Both the position numbers and the translations under genes were made by a program. 64,000 nucleotides of DNA from Lucifugimonas sp038150225 (lineage in GTDB: Bacteria; Chloroflexota; Dehalococcoidia; Lucifugimonadales; Lucifugimonadaceae): positions 62,001 through 126,000 of the forward strand of contig JAYQWG010000001.1 of NCBI GenBank assembly GCA_038150225.1, written 5' to 3'. Positions 36,752-44,769 of the stretch are shown here, one piece after another. Below the pieces are notes generated by a model that did not search any database, had not been told where the DNA came from, and saw only the letters and a program-made list of their open reading frames with translations. The number at the start of each line of letters is the position of its first letter. Position 1 is the first letter of the stretch.

Positions 36752-36753
36752 AG

Positions 36754-37173
36754 CTAATCCTGCTCCCCGGTTATCGATTGCATCAATTGTCCGGTGACTG
36801 ACTCTGATTTGTTTACCGTGTCTATTCCCATCGATTCATACATGGAGTGAAGTGCCGTGTCTTTGACTGCGGTAACCACCTTGGCGACGTTGAACATTTC
36901 TTTGGCTTTTTGAGCGATCAATCCGTTCAAGGGGTCGTTACCAGTTGCTGCGATCAGAACTTCTGAGTTCGAAATACCTGCTTCGACCAGTGAGGATGAA
37001 AGAGAACCGTCTCTAACCAGTACTTGAATGACTCCAGAGTCGACTCGTCCTCTGGGCAGTTTTCGCAGGGCATCGGCGTCGGTGTCAATCACGACTACCT
37101 GGTGACCTCGGTCAGTCAGCTGCCGAGATAAGTTCGATCCAACGTTGCCGGATCCAATGATGATTGCGTTCAT
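36754..37173 (-). CDS. Stand-alone TrkA-N (RCK) nucleotide-binding protein
   Basis: The 139 residues consist only of the RCK N-domain: MNAIIIGSGNVGSNLSRQLT, VVVIDTDADALRKL, LVRDGSLSSSLVEAGISNSE, and VVTAVKDTALHSMYESMGID. It lacks the C-terminal ligand-binding TrkA-C half present in both flanking paralogues. It could pair with one of them as a regulatory octamer subunit. The last residues GQLMQSITGEQD look like a natural end, not a truncation by frameshift. Confidence 0.82.
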   Translation of the reverse strand: MNAIIIGSGNVGSNLSRQLTDRGHQVVVIDTDADALRKLPRGRVDSGVIQVLVRDGSLSSSLVEAGISNSEVLIAATGNDPLNGLIAQKAKEMFNVAKVVTAVKDTALHSMYESMGIDTVNKSESVTGQLMQSITGEQD

Positions 37174-37213
37174 CCAATCGATCCTTCAGTTGATGCTTGT
37201 CGAATTTTCAAAA

Positions 37214-37681
37214 TCACGATCTGCCGTTTCGTTGCGAACGTGCCACAGGAGTTACTGCCTCGCTGCGCTCTCGCCATAAGATCACATCACACGGGGCATG
37301 TTCAAGGATGTACGGGATGTCATTTCCAAGTGAAAAGAGTCCAAACTCCGTCGGGTACGACGTTCCAATCACGATAGCGTCAGTATCACGAACTATCGCC
37401 TCGTGGACTACGGCGGGACCCAGCTCGCGTGCTTGCAGCAACTGGGTGTCGACTTCGCCGCGTGGTAACCGAGCTAATCTCTCTGAACGGTGAAGCACCT
37501 GTTCTCCACGAGCGATCTGATCTTCGATTTCTGAATCGAGAGGTAGCGAGCGATCTACCTGTATTACGTACACGATAAACAGACGTCCACGTTCGTCTCT
37601 CACGATGTCCGCAGCGCGAGACACCGTGTTGATGTCGGAAGGATCATCGGTGACTACTGCGAGTACACGATTGAATACCAT
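37214..37681 (-). CDS. UspA-family universal stress protein
   Basis: A 155-residue alpha/beta protein with RVLAVVTDDPSDINTVSRAA at the N terminus, GRLFIVYVIQVDRSLPL, then DTDAIVIGTSYP and a C-terminal IPYILEHAPCDVILWRER (the beta-strand 5 segment). The ATP-binding GxxG...GS/T motif is only partly matched (GTSYPTEFGLFSLGNDIPY). Usp proteins in transporter operons can bind nucleotides and modulate carriers; here it lies among three TrkA proteins, suggesting a role in potassium or osmotic control. Confidence 0.8.
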   Translation of the reverse strand: MVFNRVLAVVTDDPSDINTVSRAADIVRDERGRLFIVYVIQVDRSLPLDSEIEDQIARGEQVLHRSERLARLPRGEVDTQLLQARELGPAVVHEAIVRDTDAIVIGTSYPTEFGLFSLGNDIPYILEHAPCDVILWRERSEAVTPVARSQRNGRS

Positions 37682-37703
37682 AAGCCTTCTGTCCTGTTAC
37701 TCG

Positions 37704-38366
37704 CTAACTGGTGATCCGGCTCACGTACTCGTCGCGACCTGCGACTACCAGTACGTCACCCGCTCTTAGTCGTTCATTAGAGTCCGGGCTTAAGGTGATG
37801 TCGTTGCCACGTTTGAGAGCTACGACTGCGATTCCATATTTGTCTCGCGCACCCGCGAAACCTGCCTCATCAAGAGTCATGTTCGTAAATCGTTCGGGGA
37901 CTTGGAGCCTGCTGACCCCGAAGGCCTCTGCCAACTCCATGTATTCCTCTACATCCGGGTTGAACAGACTGTGCGCGAGACGATGACCCATTTCTTCTTC
38001 AGCGTGAACGACACGGTTGCATCCGAGTCGACGCAAGGTATTTCCATGCAAGGTGCTGTGAGCTCGGGCAACGATGTACGGGAGGTTCATGGTTTGGAAC
38101 AGAACCGAAACCATGATGCTGGCTTCCACATTTGCACCGATACCTACGATCCCGATATCGAAGTTGTGCACACCAAGTTCACGGAGAACTGCTTCCTGCG
38201 TGGCATCACCGGCAACGGGATAAGTCACTTCACCCATCAATGACTGAACGCGCTCTTCATCGATGTCGATTGCCATAACGTCGTGACCGAGCTGGTACAG
38301 CGTACGGGCGACGTTACCGCCGAAACGACCAAGACCTACAACTACTACTTGCTGCTTACTTTTCAT
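37704..38366 (-). CDS. TrkA/KtrA-type regulatory protein (RCK-N plus RCK-C)
   Basis: The first gene of a four-gene minus-strand run, 220 residues: VVVVGLGRFGGNVARTLYQL, VMAIDIDEERVQSLMGEVTY, NFDIGIVGIGANVEASIMVS, then HSLFNPDVEEYMELAEAFGV and a TrkA-C domain ending LRAGDVLVVAGRDEYVSRI. It is the most KtrA-like of the three. The divergent methylenetetrahydrofolate reductase gene begins 270 bases away, so both promoters lie between. Confidence 0.87.
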   Translation of the reverse strand: MKSKQQVVVVGLGRFGGNVARTLYQLGHDVMAIDIDEERVQSLMGEVTYPVAGDATQEAVLRELGVHNFDIGIVGIGANVEASIMVSVLFQTMNLPYIVARAHSTLHGNTLRRLGCNRVVHAEEEMGHRLAHSLFNPDVEEYMELAEAFGVSRLQVPERFTNMTLDEAGFAGARDKYGIAVVALKRGNDITLSPDSNERLRAGDVLVVAGRDEYVSRITS

Positions 38367-38636
38367 ACGTTACCGGGGAGAGAATCCCATCTAGTGCGGT
38401 TGATCTACACGCAAACACTGTAATAGGTACATGTTTACGATGTATGCAGAGTGCCCATATTCTAACGCTAGGCACGTTCTCGGTTTGTTCGAAACACTGT
38501 AGAGTGTGGGGGATTGGGCGAAAACAGTATTACGACACGTGCGATAATCTCAAAGTTTGATGACCATGGTTCGCTCATACGAATCCTTTGATTGCTTGTT
38601 GAATTCTGGTCAAAGTAATCGCTGGAACTTGATGTC

Positions 38637-40223
38637 TTGAGTTCAACTCAGCCAAAGCAAAACCTTCAATCGATGCTCGAGAAGAGTGATCGATTCCTCA
38701 CAGCAGTCGAGATTGAAACATCTCGCGGACTGTTGATGGCGGAGGCATCCCGAAAAACTGCTGAACTGGCGAAATCACTGTCAGAATTCGATCGCGTCGA
38801 TTTCGTTGCACTCACGGACAATCCTGGAGGCAATCCTCACATTCGACCGGAGGTTCTCGGACAAGACCTCCTTTTCCGAGGACGAGACGTTGTGATCAAC
38901 ATGTCCTGTAAGGATTACAACCGGAACGGAGTCGAAAGTCGACTATGGGCTCTAGGGAGTCAAGGATTCACCAACGTTCTGGCGTTGTCGGGTGATTACC
39001 CAACAGGCGGGTTTCAAGGGCAAGCACAACCTGTATTTGATCTTGACTCTGTTGGTTTGCTGGAATTAATGAGGCAAATGAATGAAGGGTTGCCTAACCC
39101 GGTCTGGGGTTCCGCTGGTCGGGAAGACAGGCTGGAGCAAACCCACTTCTACGCCGGGTGTGCAGTCAGCCCGTTCAAGAAGCATGAAGGCGAGTTGATC
39201 ACCCAGTACCTGAAACTGGCGATGAAAATCCGAACCGGTGCTCAGTGGGCGATCACACAGATCGGTTACGACTCGCGAAAACTCGACGAACTGGCTCGTT
39301 ATGTTCGCTCAAACAACTTGAACGTCCCATTGATTGGCTCAGTGTTCATTCTGACCGCTCCAGCCGGGCGATTTTTCAACCGCTGGGGAGTCCCCGGCGT
39401 ATGGGTGTCTGATGAATTGAGGGATATCGCCAACGAACAGGCGAAATCCAAAGACCGTGGTCGTGCCTTCTTTTCAGAACTCGCTGCAAAACAAATCGCA
39501 ATACTGAAAGGTCTTGGGTACAGGGGGGCTTACATCTCAGGTAGACCGCAACTCAAGCGTATTCAGCGGATTCTCGAAATGGCGGACTCATATGGTGAGA
39601 ACGACTGGAAAGAATTTGCTAAGGAAATTCACTTTCCGCAAAACGATGAGTTTTACCTGTACGAACAGGGCGACAATCAAGGTCTTAGCTCGGATGAACT
39701 AAACCGCAATTACGTTGCGTCCAAGAAAGGTTTCTCAAAAACCCTCGCGAAGATCAAGAGTCCTGTGCAGTACAGGATCGGAAAATTTGTTCATGACAGA
39801 GTATTTACGGAAGGTACGATCGGTTTTAAAGCTGGCAGCGCTGTCTACTCTCAAGTAGAGAAAAGTAAAAAACTCACCGGTGTAGCACACGCGCTTGAGC
39901 AGCTTTCAAAAGTACCTGTCTACCACTGTCGTGATTGCGGTGACTGTTCACTGCCGGACGTCGGTTATTTGTGCCCGGAGTCGCAATGCGTGAAGAATCA
40001 GCGAAACGGTCCGTGCGGCGGCACGAAGGATGGTCAGTGCGAGGTTCTTGATCAAGAGTGCATCTGGTTGAGGGCGTACAACCGGCTCAAGCCGTACGAC
40101 CAGGAGCAAAACATGCTCCAGCGGCCGGTCGTATTCAGGGACGCATCTTTGCGAAATACCTCGGCGTGGATGAATACGTTCTTGAAACGAGACCACCACG
40201 GCAAAAGCAGCCCCAACTCCTAG
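38637..40223 (+). CDS. Methylenetetrahydrofolate reductase with cysteine-rich MTHFR_C domain
   Basis: The N-terminal ~310 residues form a MetF-like TIM barrel (TAVEIETSRG, FVALTDNPGGNPHIRP, GFTNVLALSGDYP, TQIGYDSRKLDELARYVRSN). After a helical linker, residues ~430-480 hold eight cysteines (HCRDCGDCSLPDVGYLCPES, QCVKNQRNGPCGGTKDGQC), the MTHFR_C domain of complexes where the reductase takes electrons via a metal or Fe-S partner. It interconverts methylene- and methyl-THF. TTG start. It is followed by a methyl-THF methyltransferase. Confidence 0.85.
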   Translation: MSSTQPKQNLQSMLEKSDRFLTAVEIETSRGLLMAEASRKTAELAKSLSEFDRVDFVALTDNPGGNPHIRPEVLGQDLLFRGRDVVINMSCKDYNRNGVESRLWALGSQGFTNVLALSGDYPTGGFQGQAQPVFDLDSVGLLELMRQMNEGLPNPVWGSAGREDRLEQTHFYAGCAVSPFKKHEGELITQYLKLAMKIRTGAQWAITQIGYDSRKLDELARYVRSNNLNVPLIGSVFILTAPAGRFFNRWGVPGVWVSDELRDIANEQAKSKDRGRAFFSELAAKQIAILKGLGYRGAYISGRPQLKRIQRILEMADSYGENDWKEFAKEIHFPQNDEFYLYEQGDNQGLSSDELNRNYVASKKGFSKTLAKIKSPVQYRIGKFVHDRVFTEGTIGFKAGSAVYSQVEKSKKLTGVAHALEQLSKVPVYHCRDCGDCSLPDVGYLCPESQCVKNQRNGPCGGTKDGQCEVLDQECIWLRAYNRLKPYDQEQNMLQRPVVFRDASLRNTSAWMNTFLKRDHHGKSSPNS

Positions 40224-40281
40224 TTTTAGACTGCATAATCCATAGTCCACCTTTTCAACCGTTCGACTGAGAAAAACAGCG

Positions 40282-41319
40282 ATGTCCAAAGTAATTGAGT
40301 CCTCTGATCAGTTCGTAGTCATTGGCGAGAACATTCACACCACCCGCGTTGTGAAGCGCGGCGGTATACGTGGTCATGTTTTCGAGGACGGAACTGAGGC
40401 GGTCAAATACAAAGTCGACGGTGAACTTAATTTCGTAAACGTTCCTGAGCATTTCACGACTACTCAGCCTTATGAACAGGGCAACTTGAAGCACTTCATG
40501 ATCGCCATTTGGAAAGGCATCAACGAGAGTGGAGACGATGCCAAACAGGGCACCGATTACATCGAACACGAGGTTGCCAGGCAGACAAATGCAGGCTCTC
40601 ACTATCTCGATCTGAATGTTGATGAGTCATCTCACCGCCTGGAAGAGCAAAAGGCCTCTATGGATTGGCTCGTCAAGTTTGTCGAATCCGTTTCAACGCT
40701 TCCCCCAAGCATCGATTCATCGAACCCGGAAATTATTGAAGTTGGGCTCACGGCATACTCAGGTGGGCAGGGTCGTCCGATGCTCAACTCGATTGCTCTT
40801 GAGCGTCCAGAAACCATTGACGTTGCACTAAAACACGACGCGAGAGCTGTGGTTTCCGCTGCCAACGAAGTTGGGATGCCTGGAGATGACAAAGAGCGCG
40901 TTGAAAATGTAGGCAGGATCGTTGAGTTGGCACTCAGCAAGGGAATGAAAAAAGAAGATATCTTCGTTGATCCTTTGATGTTCCCTATCGCTGTTGATTC
41001 AAACTATGGAAAACACGTTTTCGATGCGATTAAGCAGATTCGAGCCGATTTTGGAGATGAGATTCACATCACCGGCGGAATGAGCAATGTTTCGTTCGGG
41101 ATCCCAAAGCGAAGACTCGTGAACGATGTGTTCTTGTACCTCGCTATTGAAGCTGGTGCTGATTCTGGAATCATCGACCCGCTTACCACTTCTGCTGAAC
41201 GCTCGCTCACGATGGACTTGGATGCGAAACCGGCTCAACTGGCGATGGATTTGCTGCTCGGCAATGACGATTTCGCGATGAACTACATCTCAGCATTCCG
41301 TGCTGGTGAACTCGACTAA
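40282..41319 (+). CDS. Methyltetrahydrofolate methyltransferase (pterin-binding domain, AcsE/MtrH/MetH-like)
   Basis: The 345-residue TIM barrel carries pterin-binding features: VIGENIHTTRVVKRG, ARQTNAGSHYLDLNVDESSH, PPSIDSSNPEIIEVGLTAY, GRPMLNSIALERPE, DIFVDPLMFPIAVDSNYGKH and GGMSNVSFGIPKRRLVNDVF. Family members move the methyl group between methyl-THF and a corrinoid protein. No corrinoid-binding protein or methyltransferase partner is adjacent. ATG at 40282, 58 bases after the reductase gene, so the two form one C1 unit. Confidence 0.85.
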   Translation: MSKVIESSDQFVVIGENIHTTRVVKRGGIRGHVFEDGTEAVKYKVDGELNFVNVPEHFTTTQPYEQGNLKHFMIAIWKGINESGDDAKQGTDYIEHEVARQTNAGSHYLDLNVDESSHRLEEQKASMDWLVKFVESVSTLPPSIDSSNPEIIEVGLTAYSGGQGRPMLNSIALERPETIDVALKHDARAVVSAANEVGMPGDDKERVENVGRIVELALSKGMKKEDIFVDPLMFPIAVDSNYGKHVFDAIKQIRADFGDEIHITGGMSNVSFGIPKRRLVNDVFLYLAIEAGADSGIIDPLTTSAERSLTMDLDAKPAQLAMDLLLGNDDFAMNYISAFRAGELD

Positions 41320-41427
41320 TACTTGATACGACCTCTCGAATTCGACGAGTTGAACTGAAAACAGCTAAATCCGGTTTAGAAATTTGTTTGCCTCAGTAAT
41401 GAGCGAACCCGCAGAGTATATTCGTCT

Positions 41428-42438
41428 ATGTTTCGATTTCTGGTATCCGCGGTCAATTTCATTGCCAGCAACTTCAATGAGTTCCTTGGCAAGAACGGGC
41501 CCTATATGTCAGCGGCGATCGCGTTTTATGCGTTCTTCTCGCTGTTCCCGCTCTCACTTGCACTGATAGCCGTGTTCTCGCTCGTCCTTGGTGTTGAGGG
41601 ATTCGAAGAGCGTTTAATTGATGGTTTGCGCCAACAAATACCAGTGTTGGCAGAAGCCGATGACGAATTCCTTGGCAACTTCTTCGAGAGCATTTCACGT
41701 GGACGTGTTGCCGGAGGAGTTATCGCGACGATCGGTCTTTTCTGGGTTTCGCAGCAGGTTTTCTCAGCGATTCGCAAAAGCGTGAACGTGATTTGGGGCA
41801 TCAACAAAACCCGCCCGTTCCTTACCGAACGTGTCATGGACATAGCACTGATGTTCGGGGCTTCCACTTTGCTGTTTGCTTCTGTGTTTATCACCGGTGC
41901 AATGGCGTACATTCAGGATTTGTCGGCGATTTGGCTCCCGGATGCTCCTATTAGCGATGAACAGCTTTGGTCAAGATTAGCCTTGCTCGTTCCACCATTC
42001 CTGTCATTCAACGTGTTCCTGACGATTTACTGGTGGTTGCCCAACACAAAATTGCACTTCCGTGACGTGTGGCTTACATCGCTGTTGGGCGCAATAGCGT
42101 TCGAAATATCGAAAGCAATATTCATCTTCTACCTCCGAAACATGAGCGGTGTGGCGACTTCTATTTACGGAGGTGTTAGCACGATCATAGTGTTGATGAT
42201 CTTCGTATACGTGTCGGCGATCATCTTGCTTGTAGGAGCAATGCTTACTTCGAGATACGCGTTCTATCTCGCAGAAAAAGAGCAGAACGAACGTAACGAA
42301 TCGCTTTCTCGAAGCCTGGAACGTATTCGAACAACGTCATCGCTACCCGGTATGCCTAATCCAGTACCTGCCGGCGCTCAAGAACTCGATCATCCTGAAG
42401 GACCGGGAGCCGTTCGGAACGAAGACAAGTTCGTTTAG
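41428..42438 (+). CDS. YihY/BrkB family inner-membrane protein
   Basis: The 336 residues have six membrane segments and the family features FLGKNGPYMSAAIAFYAFFS, LFWVSQQVFSAIRKSVNVIW and the ATSIYGGVSTIIVLMIFVYV region. The name rbn for this family is historical: it is not RNase BN. The C-terminal ~60 residues are hydrophilic. Role unknown; transporter or envelope function is usually proposed. Monocistronic on the plus strand; converges on the broken MFS gene. Confidence 0.88.
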   Translation: MFRFLVSAVNFIASNFNEFLGKNGPYMSAAIAFYAFFSLFPLSLALIAVFSLVLGVEGFEERLIDGLRQQIPVLAEADDEFLGNFFESISRGRVAGGVIATIGLFWVSQQVFSAIRKSVNVIWGINKTRPFLTERVMDIALMFGASTLLFASVFITGAMAYIQDLSAIWLPDAPISDEQLWSRLALLVPPFLSFNVFLTIYWWLPNTKLHFRDVWLTSLLGAIAFEISKAIFIFYLRNMSGVATSIYGGVSTIIVLMIFVYVSAIILLVGAMLTSRYAFYLAEKEQNERNESLSRSLERIRTTSSLPGMPNPVPAGAQELDHPEGPGAVRNEDKFV

Positions 42439-42447
42439 CTTTACGTT

Positions 42448-43728
42448 CTAATCCTGCTCGACGTTGACCGGTGATTCTGGCAACAACTTGATGCTCCTGA
42501 CTGCGGGAAGCAAGTACACAGCACCTGCGAGCAGCCAAATGATGCTTCCGATAGCAAGTGCGACCCTGAGTCCGAAGACTTCCGCGACTACACCTGCCAT
42601 CGACACCCCAATCAGGGTAGACACCTTCTCAGTCACCTTCATTGCACCGATCACGCGTCCAAGGTAGTTGGCGGGAATGATCGCCTGTTGAAGGCTGGTT
42701 TTGTTGATGTCGTGCATAACCCAAAACCCGTCGCCGAACACCTGAGGCAGTACGAAAAAGATCGTTGCAATCCAAATATCCGTTGGTGCAAACGGGATGA
42801 GGAAACCGACAAAACCTTAAGAGAACAGACCAAGAGCCATTGTTGGGCCCACGCCAAGTCGATTGGTAACTCGAGTCGCAAAAAGTGCGCCAACAAATGA
42901 GCTAATCCCGCCGATTCCAAAAATTATTCCGATTGGACCAGGTTGGAATCCGATCTCAGTTATGGCAAAAAGAGTGATCATGCCTCCGATGATGCCGTTT
43001 GCAGCTCCCAACAGCGCACCGCTCACAGCTATAGAAAGCAGGACGGAGTTCGAGCTGATAAATCGGTAACCGTCGACAATTTCACGGCATATGTTCGGAC
43101 GTTCGAGTTGAACAGGTTTAGGTTCTGATTTTCGAATAATCAGGAGCAGTATTCCCGAGACCAAGAACGTGAATGTCTGTGCAATTCCTGCAGTTATCGC
43201 GGATGCTAATTGTGCAATGAAACCACCTATTGGAAATCCAATTTGTTCAGTGACTGCTTCGGATGCCGAAATCTTTGAATTCGCTTCTATCAATCGTTCC
43301 TTTTCGACGAGGCTGGGTAGGTACGAGCGTTGCGCGATCTCGTTGAAAATTCCGAAAGTTCCAAACAGGAAGGCAACCAGGTACATGTGCTCGATGTGAA
43401 GCTCTAGAAAGTAGTGAGCAAACACAGCACTTCCGAGTGCAGCAGCAGCTCCGAGCTCAGTTACTGCAAGAACAGCTCGACGTCGGGATCGATCAACCCA
43501 AGGTCCGGCAACAAGTCCGAATATCAGTCCAGATGCGGTTGTCGCTCCACCTAGGAGAGCCATTTGGTAGGGGCGAGCATCGAGTAGGAGAACGGCGATC
43601 AGCGAAATCGCCATCATCATGCGCCCGAGATTCGATACAGACTGAGAAGCCCAAAACTTCAGGAAGTCTGAATCACGCCATAGGGAAGGCTTATTTGAGT
43701 TGCTTGAATCAGCACCTGCTGAAGGCAT
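42448..43728 (-). pseudogene. MFS transporter interrupted by an in-frame TAA
   Basis: From ATG 43728 the frame codes for a 12-segment MFS carrier: RDSDFLKFWASQSVSNLG, LVAGPWVDRSRRRAVL after segment 2, then GVGPTMALGLFS. TAA at 42817-42819 (codon 304) follows. The same frame continues GFVGFLIPFAPTDIWIATIF, VMHDINKTSLQQAIIPANYL and to the normal end at 42448, total 426 codons. No frameshift is needed. It is therefore a recently inactivated gene, a consensus error, or two split products. Related carriers export drugs or siderophores. Confidence 0.82.
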
Positions 43729-43783
43729 GCGTCATGATTGCACACCCCAGATCAACCGTTTGAGTGCAAAAAGTTGTAAGGAG

Positions 43784-44761
43784 CTACCTGATTTCGGCGA
43801 CAATTTTGCCTTTGACGTGGCGTGTCTGGAGCTGTTCTAGGCCGGAGGGAATCTCGTCGAGCGTTAGTGTTTGGTCGATCATCGGATCGATTTTCTTTTC
43901 AGCCACCAGGCCGATCATTTCGGTCGCCATTCGAGCCAGGTCGACTTGGGCTTCACGGTTCGTTGAGGTGTGAGCTCCGCCGTAAGCGATGTTGTGTACT
44001 GACTTAGCACCTGCAAAGGTCGATGCATCTAAAGTTGGCATTCCGGCGACACAAGCTATTCCGCCCCTGAAATTCAGGACCTCGACTCCCTGGTTGGCAG
44101 TATTCACATCTACGGCGCCAAGAACTCGGTCAACTCCCAGACCGTTGGTGTAGTTCAGAATTTCCTGGATAACGTCTTGAGTGTTGTAGTCGATTGCCAG
44201 GTCAGCGCCGATGGATTTCACAAACTCGTGGTTTCTCTCTGAAGCAGTTGTGATGACCGTTGCGCCGATGTTTTTACTAATTTGGACACCGAAACCACCG
44301 ACGCCACCAGCGCCGCCTTGCATCCATACGATGTGATTCGGTTGTACATCGAGTCGGCGAACTACCGCCTCGTAAGCCGTGAGACCCGCACACGGGATTG
44401 CCGCAGCTTCAGCGTATGAAACGTTGGCTGGAATAGATGCGGTGGTGTGTGCCGTCGTGATTGCGTATTCGGCGAAACCTCCATGCTTTGTCAGGTCTCC
44501 GTGATAGAACACCCGGTCGCCTGCCTTGAATTCGGTCACTCCTACACCGACAGCGTCAACAATTCCTGCAACGTCGAGTCCGAGTACAAACGGGAACGTC
44601 CAGTTTGGGTTTCCTCGCCCGGTGAGTTTGTAGTCGACCGGGTTGAGGCTAACCGCGTGCACTTCAACTCGAATTTCACCCTCACCAGGCTCCGGTGTCG
44701 GAAGTTCTCCAACGTAAAGATCCTGAACGACTCCAGGTCGATCGAGAACAAGTGCTTTCAT
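43784..44761 (-). CDS. Zinc-independent quinone oxidoreductase (MDR family)
   Basis: This medium-chain dehydrogenase (325 residues) has EVHAVSLNPVDYKLTGRGNP, the GLDVAGIVDAVG turn, YHGDLTKHGGFAEYAITTAH, and the NADP-binding MQGGAGGVGGFGVQISKNIG near residue 148. The zinc ligands of alcohol dehydrogenases are absent, so it belongs with NADPH:quinone reductases. It lies 8 bases downstream of ileS on the same strand and may be co-transcribed from the T-box promoter. Substrate unknown. Confidence 0.87.
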   Translation of the reverse strand: MKALVLDRPGVVQDLYVGELPTPEPGEGEIRVEVHAVSLNPVDYKLTGRGNPNWTFPFVLGLDVAGIVDAVGVGVTEFKAGDRVFYHGDLTKHGGFAEYAITTAHTTASIPANVSYAEAAAIPCAGLTAYEAVVRRLDVQPNHIVWMQGGAGGVGGFGVQISKNIGATVITTASERNHEFVKSIGADLAIDYNTQDVIQEILNYTNGLGVDRVLGAVDVNTANQGVEVLNFRGGIACVAGMPTLDASTFAGAKSVHNIAYGGAHTSTNREAQVDLARMATEMIGLVAEKKIDPMIDQTLTLDEIPSGLEQLQTRHVKGKIVAEIR

Positions 44762-44769
44762 GTCGGTTC

